Positions 1 to 11,889 of a DNA stretch of 64,000 nt are shown here, piece by piece; the stretch's first letter is position 1; each line of letters begins with the position of its first letter. The position numbers and the translations under genes are program-made. The DNA lies in contig JAKTNV010000005.1 of assembly GCA_022747635.1 (NCBI GenBank), forward strand, positions 41,740,238-41,804,237. The letters are read 5' to 3'. Source of the stretch: Hetaerina americana. Its lineage: Eukaryota; Arthropoda; Insecta; Odonata; Calopterygidae. The notes beneath the pieces are model-generated. The model searched no databases, was not told the DNA's origin, and saw only the letters and a list, made by a program, of their open reading frames with translations.

Positions 1-469
1 TTATGCTTCTTACTAGCATAAATCACAGAAATAAATTTGCGGGGCTAACGGAACAATTACACGAAAACAAACTGTTAGAAAAACTTGATCCTGTGTGAAA
101 TAGGTCAGGTGTGTCAGGAATTACTGGTACAGCGATATTTAATTTTTTATTCGTAGCTCATTATTAGTCATAGCAAAGTTTGTGGTGGTCTTGATGGGCC
201 ACATGTTATTTTCAAGTGTGTAAAAGTCACCCAAATTCTGTACAACTAAACAAATATGACCCAACTTACCTGTTAAATGGCCTAACGGTCATTTTTGTCT
301 AATTTAGATCGCCACTAGAAGTTTTTTTTTTACTTTTCTACGTCTGGATCCAATTAATTTCTGCTTGTCATTCTGCCGAGTTTTTCGTTGATATCTCCCA
401 GTGGAAGTTGAAGTGGATCCAATGTGGATCCACGTGAGCACTCGAAGAATATTAATGGTGTTTCTAAAT

Positions 470-1000
470 GCAAAAGGCAGCGCCAGTCGGGGACGGACAT
501 CGTCGGAGGTGGCGGGCATGTCGGGGTCGTCGTCTGTAAACATTTCACGTTTCACGACGGAAGCGCAAGCCCGCGCTCCCAAAACGATCGCATTTGCACT
601 CGGTCATGTCCGCATGCATATGCATGCTGCCAGAGATGAGGGGTGGGATTTAACGGATGGAGTGGAGATGGACGAATCCATTTGGAAAATACTGAGTATC
701 CCCCTTAGTTTCGTCCGTCATCGCGTCCATAACCTCTCCCACCCCACTTCCTCTCCAACCTGCTAAAGCTCCTCGACCCATGGTTCCCCACGCCCAGCAC
801 TCTTCCGCCCTTCTCATAGAGCCGGATAATACTGCTCCTATCACGTCACCGAAAAGGGCGGAATGGCTTTTGGGGAATTTGGAGGAAACGCGTCCTTTCC
901 CCCGTCATTCCGTAAATAGGGCGGAAAAATGCCGTATAGAGAGGTTTATAGAGGGGAGACAGTGGGAAGGAGACAGGTAGGGAACGAAGCCAAAGGCATT
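470..1000. other. GC-richer island 1
   Basis: This segment is richer in GC and CpG than its flanks (repeated CGTCGG, GGCGGG), with small palindromes such as GCATGCATATGCATGC near 613. Open frames here on both strands are short and have no recognisable domain. Function unknown. Confidence 0.4.
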
Positions 1001-2850
1001 TTTGGACTGAGCGAGGTGCTCTCTGAAGAATACCTGCGGTTGTTGGGTGATATTGGTTCCAAGATGGATCGGTTATTTCTTATCCAATGGCCCCTTCACA
1101 CCGAGCTCAAAAGACAGAAATCTTTGAGGGGTTGGTTGCGCTCATGAAAGAGGAAGAGATATAAATTTAATTTTCAGCCCCAAGGATTTCGGATGATCTG
1201 CTGCCAAACTCTATCCCCTGTCCACAAACGCCTACCGTCCTTGAGAAAATTCCCCATACGATTTCCGCGCAAAGCGTGTTATAGCCAATGCATATCTAGC
1301 AGCCTTCCTTGCAAGCATTCTAGACATTCAATGGCTGAAAATTAGCAATCGCAGACATGGAAAGCAATCGCTTGTCCATATATTTATTTTGCTTACTTAG
1401 TATACATATATCTTCGTGTCTCCTACGCTTTTAAGGCTACTATTATTAGATTGAATTTCCTCATTCTGAGCTTTCTATTTTATTTTTCCTCGTTTGCTTT
1501 TTCTTCGTCGATTCAATCGAACCTCAAAATGTACTCGTATTCATTGCATTAAAATTTGTTCGATAGGCGTATTTTTCACTCGCTCTCAGTAACGCGCTTT
1601 TTAATCATCGGGTCCTAGCGTGAGATATTCATCAGTTGTCTGTAGCACCACCTTTTTTTGGCTTCTTTCTACTTAATTCTTGTGTAACCCGTTCTTTTTG
1701 ACACCCCTATGCTTGTATCCACGAGGCATTTCCCTGATTTTTTATTGCATGTCTGTGTTGTTTGCTTTTGACCCTTCTTTGTTTGAGCTAATTTCTTAGC
1801 TATGAGATATTTTCCTTTGGTGTGAATTTGGATTGGTTTTTGTAGTTTTATTAAATGGTTTTATCTGAAAGTTTCAATTAGCACCCAGAAGGTAACATTG
1901 GTTTCTAAGTTCCTTATGTGCGTTGAAGTTTTAATGACAACGAGCTTTTTCCTTTGCAAAGAGTCTTTAGTTTCCCTCGGAAAGTTTTACCAATAAAATG
2001 TAGTGAACGAAGAGCTTTTCCGAAAGAAACATGTTTATAGCATGCTGTCCACTTCTTTTTATTATTACTTATATTTAATCTTAATTACCACCTTCACGTG
2101 TTGAATTGCATCTACCGCTTTTTTGCCCTTGATAGCTTTTCTCGTGATCCTGTTAATGGCTCCTTCACTAATTTCACGCTTCGAAATCCCAAGTTTTTTT
2201 TCATACCTTCATAAGAAAATCTTTACTGCCATTTCCTTTGCCTAATTTCCTAAAATCTTTATTGCTTTGTATGAAATGAAATTGTTAATATGTCTTTCGT
2301 TTATCGAGGTCTGTATTTTTCTTTTTCCACTGTATTGTTTATAATAGCACTAAGTAGAGATAAAAATGCTACTGCTGGCCTCATCCCCTTTGTTTGAGCC
2401 CTTAAGATGTCATGACGTGTCCTGCCTTGATTTTTGCCATTGTTTTATATAACTTTCCTCGCTCCCCATAAATCGCGTAACACATCTCATATTTAATGTC
2501 GCTTAGTTGTACTTTTAATAAATATTCAATTTTGATATTTCTTTCGGAATACCGAGCATAGCATTTATTCAGTAAAACTTGTTGTCCTTTATGTAATGTA
2601 AGTTGTTTTCAATGGTTTATGCGATACTTCCAGCGTGATAGTATCATTCATTTAATCATTGGTATAAGTAGCAAAGTGAGAAATCATGTATGTGAATATT
2701 TTGTTGAGGATCTCTGCGAAATGCGATTATTTCTATCAAAAATGAACACGTGAGCCATAGGGACTAATTCCCTATGCAAGGCCACGCATGAGTGGAGTAT
2801 ATGGTGTAATATTGTTGCAGTAAAGTTCACATTTGTAAAGATCTAGAAAT
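1001..2850. other. AT-rich intronic sequence
   Basis: AT-rich and T-rich on this strand, with no long open frame, no repeat structure visible by eye and no RNA gene. I see nothing to annotate before the inverted repeat at 2851. The segment 1-470 is similar. Confidence 0.5.
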
Positions 2851-3030
<180 letters not shown>

Positions 3031-3037
<7 letters not shown>

Positions 3038-3256
3038 GGTGGTCCAGGGGGTAGAGCGTTGGTCTACTGACCGGAGGGTCCCAGGTTCGCTTCCCGGGCA
3101 TGGCACTCTGGGCACTCTGGGCACTGGGCACCTGCAGCTCCACCCAAGCTATGTGATTTTTTCGGGTACCAGGTCTTCCTGGGAAACCATAACCGGTACA
3201 GAGAAAGGACATACCCCTACCCTGTTGTTTGAATATATATTATATATATATATATA
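3031..3256 (+). mobile_element. tRNA-derived SINE, family A
   Basis: The head resembles a tRNA: an A-box TGGTCCAGGGG near 3039 and a B-box-like GGTTCGCTTCC near 3083. Next come a short GGCACTCTG triplication near 3103-3129 and a body with AGCTCCACCCAAGCT (3136-3150) through GGGTACCAG. It ends in a (TA)n tract at 3232-3256, perhaps its tail. The body shares a 36-37 bp core with the SINE at 45145-45400. The tRNA-like part is not a functional tRNA gene, because it has no clear acceptor stem pairing and continues into the SINE body. No target-site duplication could be fixed because of the flanking AT repeats. Confidence 0.75.
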
Positions 3257-3930
3257 ACAAAGATATGCTATTTATATGTAAAAATATTTTGATCAATGAT
3301 TCTGGTAGCATCAATATACAATTTTCGGCGATTGTTGCTTTTATATTTCTGTTCATCTTTAAAATTTTTGCTGAGCATCTACACCCTAATTCATGATTAC
3401 CCGCGTTGAAATTTTGGTTACGATATTCAGCGACTCAAAGAGAAAATGTGGTTCAAATCACTGGCCGAAGTACGGGAGAAGAAAACGGATCAGAGATATA
3501 AAAAACTGAGGGATACAAAAGATGAGGTGAGGAATTCCCTTCACCCAGTCGCAAGGATTGCATCTTCGGTAACTCGTGGCATTTCTTTCAAATAATTAAA
3601 ATCCCGTATAAGTAAATGAAGTCAATTTCACATTATGTGATAATATGTCATCTTGTTAAAATTTAGTGGTAATTTTCCCCAAAAATAGTATAAGAAGTGT
3701 AAATGTTGAAAGGAAAAATTCTTTTAGGTTTACATGGAGGTGTCAGCTTTATTAGTTTCACTTTTTTGAGCTGGAGTCCCTTGATTATTTTAATGGATCT
3801 TTCCGCCTCGATGTTTGACACGTCATGCTTACGTCGTTGTCCTAGCACAAATTACTACACTGACTGTGACACTGAAAGAGGTCCTCTACATATGCCTAGA
3901 TAACGTAACATCCAAACCTTTTGCGTGGAA
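3257..3930. other. AT-rich intronic sequence
   Basis: Nothing recognisable apart from a lone B-box-like GGTTCAAATCA near 3450 without an A box. Open frames are short and unsupported. Confidence 0.45.
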
Positions 3931-3934
3931 AATC

Positions 3935-4670
3935 AGTCGACTTTTCTCCTACGTCCTCTTCCCCTTCGCCCGGGCTGATACGGCGGCGTGCTCGCTCGCA
4001 CGAACGCGTACGCCCGCGTTATGTTTTACCGGAAAGAAAAGGGGTTTCCGTGTTGAGAATCGTGGCAGATGACGCAACCCCCGCCACCTTCAAAAGAATC
4101 TTTAATTTCCCCTCCACACACACACGCCCATGCAGGAATCCACCCCAACCCTTTGCATCTCTCGCGCCAGATATCTCGGTCCCATCATCTCGTCCCCATC
4201 CCGGCTCCCCTTTAGGTTAGACACTCCGCTGCCGGCGACAAGGCTTGTAATATGAGGGTGGGAAACAGGGTGAGAATAGGTGGAGGAAGATATATCCCTC
4301 CCCCTCTTCATCTCGTTTCGTTCTGTTGTTTCATCTCTCTCGCTCTCTCCTCCGCGAATCTCCGTTCGCCCACTCACTGTCTCGGCGGAAGTTCACTCGG
4401 GAGGACTAACGCACCAGCGACTAGCACGGCATTCACCACCCTTGACACTAGTCGTCGAGTCGAGAACATACATACGCACACACGGCCGCTTTCCCTTATC
4501 TCTCTACCCCCCCCCCCGTCCTTCGGAGAGCGTGGATCCGTAAATGAGGAGCTGCTAGAGCGGGAGGATATTAAGGTGTCGCCCGAGATCGCTGTTGAAG
4601 GGTCGTGCGACACGAGATGTCACCCGCCTTTTGTCGTTTCCTTCCGCCGAAGCTGACGCGTTTCCTTGTT
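3935..4670. other. GC-richer island 2 with pyrimidine tracts
   Basis: CpG-rich and C/T-biased on this strand (CTCTCTCGCTCTCTCC near 4334, an 11-C run at 4507-4517, ACACACACAC at 4118-4127). Several overlapping frames are open on both strands because stops are rare in this composition. Their products are Ser/Pro/Arg-rich low complexity, so I do not call a gene. A regulatory role is possible but not shown. Confidence 0.45.
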
Positions 4671-6100
4671 CCCGTGAGCCGGCGTGTTTTTTTTTCGGCA
4701 CTCAGTTGAGACGGTTTAATTAAAATTAAATCGAAAATCCAGTCCCGAGAAATTGTCGTCAAATTTGGTGAGGATGAGTGAGTTTAGTGTTTCGCGGCAA
4801 GATATCCTTGTTTTCTATCTGCGCCGTGCTCTTCGTTAATGTGCTGTGTAGATAAATACATTTTCTGTATTCGTTCATGCATCATCTACTCGTAAACTAT
4901 GTATTCATGTCCTAGATATGGATTTACGAGTGAAGATTATGACGATTTTTCAACATTTTCCTCAGTCGATTACGATATTCACAAAAGTCACATCCGTACA
5001 TGACAAATTACATGACTCACTTCCGTACTTCAACTGCGGAAGAGTGCCCCTTCTGCATTAAAGAAGTGCGAATTTTCCCTGTAAATGCTAAAGTAATTCG
5101 ATAGTGATGTGTGTAAGCATTGATGGCACCATTTATTGCTGACGAATATCGATGTCATCTTGTATTTGCATCATAGTTGAAACATTTGGAAGGTGAAATA
5201 GCAATTCAGAGGACTGTCTTCACCTTTAATGTCTCGCCAATATACTTCCCACCACCTTATTTCCCCTTTGGCAACTGCAATCAAATATTGCATCACAGAT
5301 ATATGTATGCATGGAATCATGGTTGGCACTTGAAATATTTTCTTAGTCCTGATGGTGTCATAATGTTTATGGTATGCGTAAAAAAATCTGGATAGGCAAA
5401 CATTTCATGCCCTCACCCATTCAAATAAACGGCAGAAATGTAATTTTTCTAGGGAAGCTTTCTTTCGGTTCTTTTGCCCAGAAGCCAGTTCATTCTGAAT
5501 TTTGACGCCATCGTCCAATTTTGAGTTCTAGGAGTTGCCTGCCCTAAATGGCCCCTCGTAAGTTAGTGACCTGGGCGGCAGTTTACAACCTCTAAAGCGA
5601 GCGATTTATGCATTCAAATAATGCACTAGAGAAGCTAATTCCTATCCGGTCCAGATTAAATATTTTAGTCATGAACCACTGACAATCAAAGTTGTGTGAT
5701 TTTAATAGTCAATGGTCAGTTAATTTCGCATAGTTTAACTTATCATTTCATAACGCCATTAAAAAAAGGGGCCTTGAAGGGCCATATAAGTTTACCTGCG
5801 TTGGGGAAAGTCTTTATCATTATTCATTAATACTTGAATTTTCTTCATTTACATAATACCAGTATTCCGATTTTCTATGTATTTACTTTGGAAATAGTTT
5901 AATCACTCCAACTTTTTTTTAGATAAGATTGTAAAATTTGAGGTTCATCCTGCTTACAGCATCGAGCATACTTTTAAAATACATTCATTTTTGTGAAAGC
6001 CACTCTTCCAGTCTTTCATCCGAGGAGCCTTTGCCGATACTGCATCCTTTTAGCGTGGATGCGGAGTTGGAGAATTTTCCAAACATAGGTGAGGAGGACT
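4671..6100. other. AT-rich intronic sequence
   Basis: No gene, RNA or complete mobile element seen. A 17-bp block TAGGAGTTGCCTGCCCT at 5529-5545 recurs with one change at 34699-34715, hinting at an old dispersed repeat. Confidence 0.4.
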
Positions 6101-6640
6101 GGTGGAAAATCTCGGGTTGGGTATTGCGTGCAGGCCTCGGTCCCAGTCTGCTTGGGAGCGCTTTACGGCCGAGCGCCCAATAAGGGCTAAAGAGGGAAGG
6201 GAAGAGAGAGAGAGAGAGACAAAGAGGGAGGGAGCGATAGGATATTGAAACAGCCAAGGGCTGAAGTATAGCGCGCTTTTGCCTGTTTACGCGTGGAGTG
6301 TCGTATAGGGGATTTGTATCATCCACCCTCCGCCCCTCCTGCTCCTCCCCGTGCTCCTCGCTCGGGCAACGGACTCTGCAGTGGTGGCCGGGGAACATCT
6401 GAGGCGGCGGGTGGAGGAAGGTGATGGAGATGGGAGTAGGGACGGGGGAAGGAGTATATGGGACGTCGAATGGCCTCCGGAATGGACCGAAACCCTACAT
6501 AAAGGTGATGTACTTCGACAGCCGGGCGGGTGGCGTTACCTTGCTCCGCGCCGTCGGCCATCGCGGTGGGTCCATTGAGTGCGTAACGACGGTGAGGGGG
6601 GAGGGAACCTCTCGTGGTTAGTAGGATGTTAATAAGAAAA
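6100..6640. other. GC-richer island 3 with (AG)n
   Basis: Contains a GA-rich tract (6203-6219 is uninterrupted AG) followed by CpG-rich GGGCGG/GGCGGC sequence to about 6600. Short frames on both strands are Arg/Gly/Pro-rich and look non-coding. GA repeats are bound by GAGA-type factors in flies; whether that applies here is unknown. Confidence 0.45.
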
Positions 6641-7639
6641 GGGCGATAACCCCCGCCCCCATCAAATTCACGTAACAGCGCCGTATTTCTCCCTATTATA
6701 TGAATCCCTGTGGTCCATTAGAGGGGGCGGAGAAAGTTATGAGAAACATCGGCGGTGGTCCGTCATCAGCTTGTTCCATCCATGTTCGTGTGTGTTTGTT
6801 TTATCTCTTCGATGCCTTCCTTGTCCTGTTCATTCATCGGTTTCGGGACTAATGTGTGACTCCCTAATTCTAGCCGTCATTAAGTTATTTCATCATTTTC
6901 CGTAGTAATTGTGAAGTTTCCTCGTTATTGTCAGAAATGTCACTGTTTCGATAAATTCACGTTCCAATGACGCAGGAAACCATTATAATCAGTGCTTTCT
7001 AATTGAATAAATTTTTTCATTATTATCTCCCCGTATGTGCCCGTGTACAGCAGTTTATTAGAGTGTATTCTTTTCAGTATCTCGTCTGATGTATTACACC
7101 ACTGGATTTGGATGAAAAACATCCGATTTTTTATATCAAACTTAATTATCAGTGTAGCCTTTATTTATCTGTTTTAATGGGACCATTCACCATTTGTTAG
7201 TTACTACTGTTTGAGCGAGCGTATTCTTTTTAGTGCAAATGAGTTCATCTTGCCATGCTTTTTAGTTTAGCCTCCCGAAGATTCGATGAGAAGTTTTTTT
7301 AGTTCAGTGGAATCCAATTCAGTTTTCTTAACAGCCACATAAAGACACCGTCCACAGTATCGGAATCTTATTTCCTCATAAATCTTTTGTCGCAGAAGTC
7401 GGGTGCTTAAGAATCCGATCAATCTCGACAACTATTGTAAAAAAAGTACGATAATTTGCGGACAATATAACTATGCGAGTAGATAAACATAGCTATATTT
7501 GAAAATCCAGTTTGGAGAAGGGGAAAAATTAAAGCATCGAGATAAAAAAATTACAAATAACGTAATGATCTATCATCGAATAAATGAAGATGATTTCTAA
7601 GTAAGAATGGGCAAAAATAGACTACAATAAGTGGACGAG
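6641..7639. other. AT-rich intronic sequence
   Basis: No recognisable gene or repeat. A C-rich patch near 6650 gives way to ordinary AT-rich sequence. Confidence 0.4.
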
Positions 7640-8205
7640 CTTTAGAATTGAGGAAGCAAAATCAGGAGTCATGAAAACATCAAGAGAGATATTAGTAAGC
7701 AGTATAGGAATGGCGAAGAAGGTTTTTAAACAGAAGAAACAACTGCTGACGGCTAAAAGTAATAGCATAGACATAAGGAAACGATTCATTAAAACCAATA
7801 CATGGAGTTATAAGAGCCAATGGATCTGAGACGTGGACAACACGGGCAGTAGGGAAACAATTAGAAACAATATAATATGTTGATACAGCGTAATGACGGT
7901 TTGATGGAGTGTCAGATTCATATTTAATTTTGGCCAAAGAGAGAAATCTAAGAATCGATGGAAATCATATACTTAAGAAGAAGAGGGGAACTTAATGGAC
8001 GCTTCCTGTGGAACGATAATTTCCTGAAGACCGCAATTAAAATAAACATTAGAGGGGAAGAATTACAATTCAGAGGCATAGACGTATTACGAGAAGACAT
8101 GGAAAACATTAACGCAATAAACTATGAAGAAATGAAAAGATTGGTATGAACAGCTTGGATGCTACAAACCATTCCGTGAATAGGAGACTGATGACGATGA
8201 CAGTA
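7640..8205 (+). pseudogene. Decayed non-LTR retrotransposon, reverse-transcriptase C-terminal region
   Basis: Frame-shifting translation recovers the conserved tail downstream of the RT domain in many insect non-LTR elements: GMAKKVFKQKKQLLTAKS, then IDIRKRFIKTNTW, then (after a frameshift) GSETWTT and GKQLETI. A further frame encodes EIIYLRRRGELNGRFLW and continues to EEMKRLV at 8149. These match the family themes MAKxAFxxKKxLLT, LRKRxVKxxxWS, GxETWT and the later IIxxxRRRxLxxGHxLR tail. At least two frameshifts and several stops mean it is dead. No catalytic palm is present, so this is a 5'-truncated, decayed copy. The clade (RTE, Jockey or R1-like) cannot be fixed by eye. Confidence 0.75.
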
Positions 8206-10480
8206 CAATCCTTCCTTGGTTGTATTCATGTACATATTCAAACTAGTATGATGATTTTAATATGATTGCATTCGGATTAAAAAGAATGAGAATATACTCG
8301 AAAAGCAAATCAAATGAATACATGCTAGTGGAATTGATTTTCAGAATGAGACTTAGGAATTAATTTGGAGGATCCAAAATTTTATTCTCCTTTAGTCATT
8401 GCACCGCCCATGCTGGATAGCTGAATGTGGTAAGCTTTCTTCCTTTATTCTTGTTTTTTTTTACATAATCCAGAATAACAAAATCCTAAGCGAACGATTT
8501 TTTTTAATATTTCTACTTCATAGTCAATGACTCTTACTTCATTATTTTATATTCTATACAGAAACTCGTCTCTCTTCAAGTTCTTCCCCACCCAATCCAG
8601 TCCAATTACTTCGGTCTCCCTCCTTTCTTTCTTCATTACATCCATCATCATTTCTTTACATGGGCTTCCTCCCTTCTCTATATGTGTCCATAACGTTTTA
8701 AACTCAATCCTAGCGCATTATGTGATGATTTTTGCAGTTTTTTCTCATCATATTTTTTTGAATTTTTTCTCGTAAGCTTAGTTACTAAAAATGTCGACCT
8801 GAAGATTCATTTCTATCATATTCATACATGTACATCCTTTTCATTTGTGCCCTCATCTGCCAATGTGTCGAAGTTAAGAACTCCTTTGAACATCTATTCC
8901 TCAACTTTACCATTCAACTTCAATCACATAACGATACTTTCTTCCGGTTGCTCAAATCTAATAGCGCCTATTATATGGTCTATTGTTGGCCTATTCTTAC
9001 ACCTACCGTAAATACAGGGTAGGTGAGCTTAACCACTGTTTGAAATTCTCCCCCCACCATTTCTTTTTTACTCCCCTGCACATTTACTATGTAGACTATT
9101 GATTGCCGAATCATCTTCTCACTTAAGTTTCTTAATCTATTACTGAATAAATAATAATAATAAATAATAAATGTGAAGTACGATTTGAAAAAAAATAAAT
9201 ATACTAAAAGTTTTAGTCACACAAACAGGAATAATACTTCAGTGCGATTCTTTGGAGCGACTACTAGATCTCTTTTACGAGAACAAAAAATCAGAGACAG
9301 CGAATACATCATTAGAGAAGCCTCCCACAGAATTTGAATTCATTACAATGGATGCGTACGCCCATAAATATAGCCAACTAGTCGCTTTCCATGCGGACGC
9401 AAACTTACACTTCATTCCCCAACCGAAGCGTTTAACGCGTCGAAATTCAAATTAATCTCGCTGCGGAACCGCAACCTATCCCGTGCTATATTGATCCTCC
9501 TGCACGTATTGCGAAAAGCAACATGAACCCCTTTGATGAGAACCCAAAACTCTCGCCCCTCCCATTGCCGGTTAATTCAGCCGTGACATTAACCACAAGA
9601 GTCTCTCACTCTGGTACTCGCCCGATCCTTCATTACACCGATGATACAGTGAGCGGTTTTTAACCACCACTATAAGCTTTAGCAGCGCTATGAAACGCAC
9701 TACCCCTGAATTATTCATGACTAACCCCTAGAATATTACAAGAACGGAGATATTAAGACAGTCGTTTCGCGATTCAATGAAAGGAAAGCGTCTCAATTAA
9801 TATTTCTTAATATAAATAAATGAAAACTGCATCTTACCTGACTAATTTTTAGAATTTTTTAGATTTTTTTCTAGATTTCATGAAATACATTTGAAAAATT
9901 TGGGAACCAATGCTCCATGATGCATAAGATTCTCTAAATGCCCACCACTAAAATTACAACGATTTCAAAAACATAGAACTACCAAAAAAACACTTAAAAC
10001 ATCAAGTGATCACTAGTTTTTTTCGGATATTCGGTTCGCTCGGCCACTTAAATAAGAGGAAAAATATTGTTTGTCAAAAATGGATATCGAATTAAGGCGC
10101 GTATAAGAATGGATTATAAATCAGCGACTCTTGTCGGTTATCAATAATATAGTACATCCCAAGAATGGAATTTAAGCACGTCCAAGAGAATTAATACGAA
10201 AATTTGGGTTTCCTTTGATTGATATTTACGAACAAACCATGCCTATCTTATGTTAACTATAAAAACTGAGCAAAAACATCCCCTACTACACGCCTCGTTC
10301 GAAACCCCGTGGGTAAGACGTATCTGTCGATTGATACATTCCATCATTAATTTCAGATATACTATATAACGCAATTTGGGTTCTTCACCAGCAAGCGAGA
10401 TTTAGAACGAATGTTACTATGCCATCATTCCTTCGTTGAATTTTAAAATTTCAAAACATCTCAGAAAAATTCCTACCATC
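8206..10480. other. AT-rich intronic sequence, nothing assigned
   Basis: The section 8527-9110 is T/C-rich on this strand, giving hydrophobic open frames without domain similarity; it may be an antisense repeat remnant, but I cannot identify it. A 67-codon frame at 9252-9455 lacks an ATG start and any recognised domain. (AATA)n-like sequence occurs at 9148-9170. Confidence 0.4.
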
Positions 10481-10489
10481 CTCCCTGCT

Positions 10490-11090
10490 TTAGTAACCAC
10501 TTTTTCCCGCCGTATTTTACCTCCCCGAGGACTTTATGCTCGATTGGGCGCCCTTTCGCAGCCCGGAGAAGGCATTTACGAGTCCCACCCGACCCAGTCT
10601 TTCTTTTTCCCTTATCGGGAAAGCATAAGGGGGGGTAGGGGAAGAGGTTGAACGAGAGAGAAGGGTGGAGGACGGCGGGGAGGGATCGGGGGAGATCTCG
10701 GAATCGAGAGTGGTATGCGGGGGAGAGACGGCAGGAGGAAGGGGTTGGGAGGACCGCAATGGGGAGTGAGGCAGAGAGAGAGAGAGGACACGGAGACGAG
10801 AGGAGCAGGAGAAAGAAGGAAAAAAAGTTATTTGAATTTGAACGTGAACGGAATCCTTACGGGCGTGACGTAGGGCGCGGTTCGATTTTTCATCGCTAGA
10901 GGAGGAGTACTTGAGGGGCGGGAGGGGCGACTAAGACAGCGCCATCGGAAATGGGTGCGGAGGGGTTTTATAGGAAGTAAGAAAACAATGAAATTTCGGT
11001 GTTTTTTTCTCCCTTCTCCCCGACGGGCCCAGAGGGCTCCTACTCTCCCTTTGGCCTAAGGACAAGACATTGGAATCGCATCAGGTTGGA
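10490..11090. other. GC-richer island 4, purine-rich on the + strand
   Basis: From about 10620 to 10850 the + strand is dominated by G and A (GGGGAGAGACGG, GAGAGAGAGAGGACACGGAG). The flanking parts are CpG-rich. Frames here give Arg/Glu/Gly-rich low-complexity products on one strand and Ser/Pro-rich ones on the other. No gene is supported. Confidence 0.45.
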
Positions 11091-11752
11091 GGTATAAGGC
11101 CATCCAGCGGAATTGATGGAGCGCTGTTTCCTTCTCTAACACGGGGGACAATGAAGGGACTCCTAGGAGGAGGGAATATTGTTTATTTATTATTTTTACT
11201 GCCTACTTTTCGTACTATTGCTAACAGCATCAATATATGCCGTCGGAAATCGATCGAGGAGCTAAAGCGTGTTAACAATACTTTTAGTAAGTAGATAGCA
11301 TAGAGAAAGGCAAAAAGTTTTACCTTTAAATTTTCGATAGAGATTTAAGCTTTATGTCCACAAAAAGTTGTCCTCATTGGTAGAAACATATCTCAAATAT
11401 ATTTCAGCCATTCTTAAGTTTCTGTTAATATTGAATAATCCAAATGCAGGCATCGTATTTATCTTCTCTTCAGAATAAGCAAAATTCTGTATTAATATTT
11501 CTTCTCCGGACTCCATTAAAAAAGAATAATCTGTACAAGTAATGTGGGTTAAGACCTGTTAAGTTGCAGGTATGACATTATCTGAGAGTGTAGATTATAG
11601 CCGACAGATTTAACTACCGGATAGATAAAAATTCAATTGAACTGTAAACAGCTTTTAAACTAATGAAAGAAAAAGTATTTTACAATCATTATTTAAGAAT
11701 ATCAACCCATTAACTTCCATTATTTAATTCTTGTCCCACTTGCAAAGACAAT

Positions 11753-11754
<2 letters not shown>
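11091..11754. other. AT-rich intronic sequence
   Basis: Nothing recognisable beyond short frames. Confidence 0.4.
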
Positions 11755-11798
<44 letters not shown>

Positions 11799-11889
11799 GG
11801 GTATACATCAACAATATATACGTACATATAATATGTATATACATTAAATGTATTATATATGTATGTATATATATATATATATATATATT
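11755..11889. repeat. (AT)n microsatellite cluster
   Basis: (AT)n at 11755-11794 and again at 11867-11889, joined by imperfect TATA/GTATAT sequence and followed by ACACACATACACACA. The YIYIYI reading frames across it are artefacts. Confidence 0.9.
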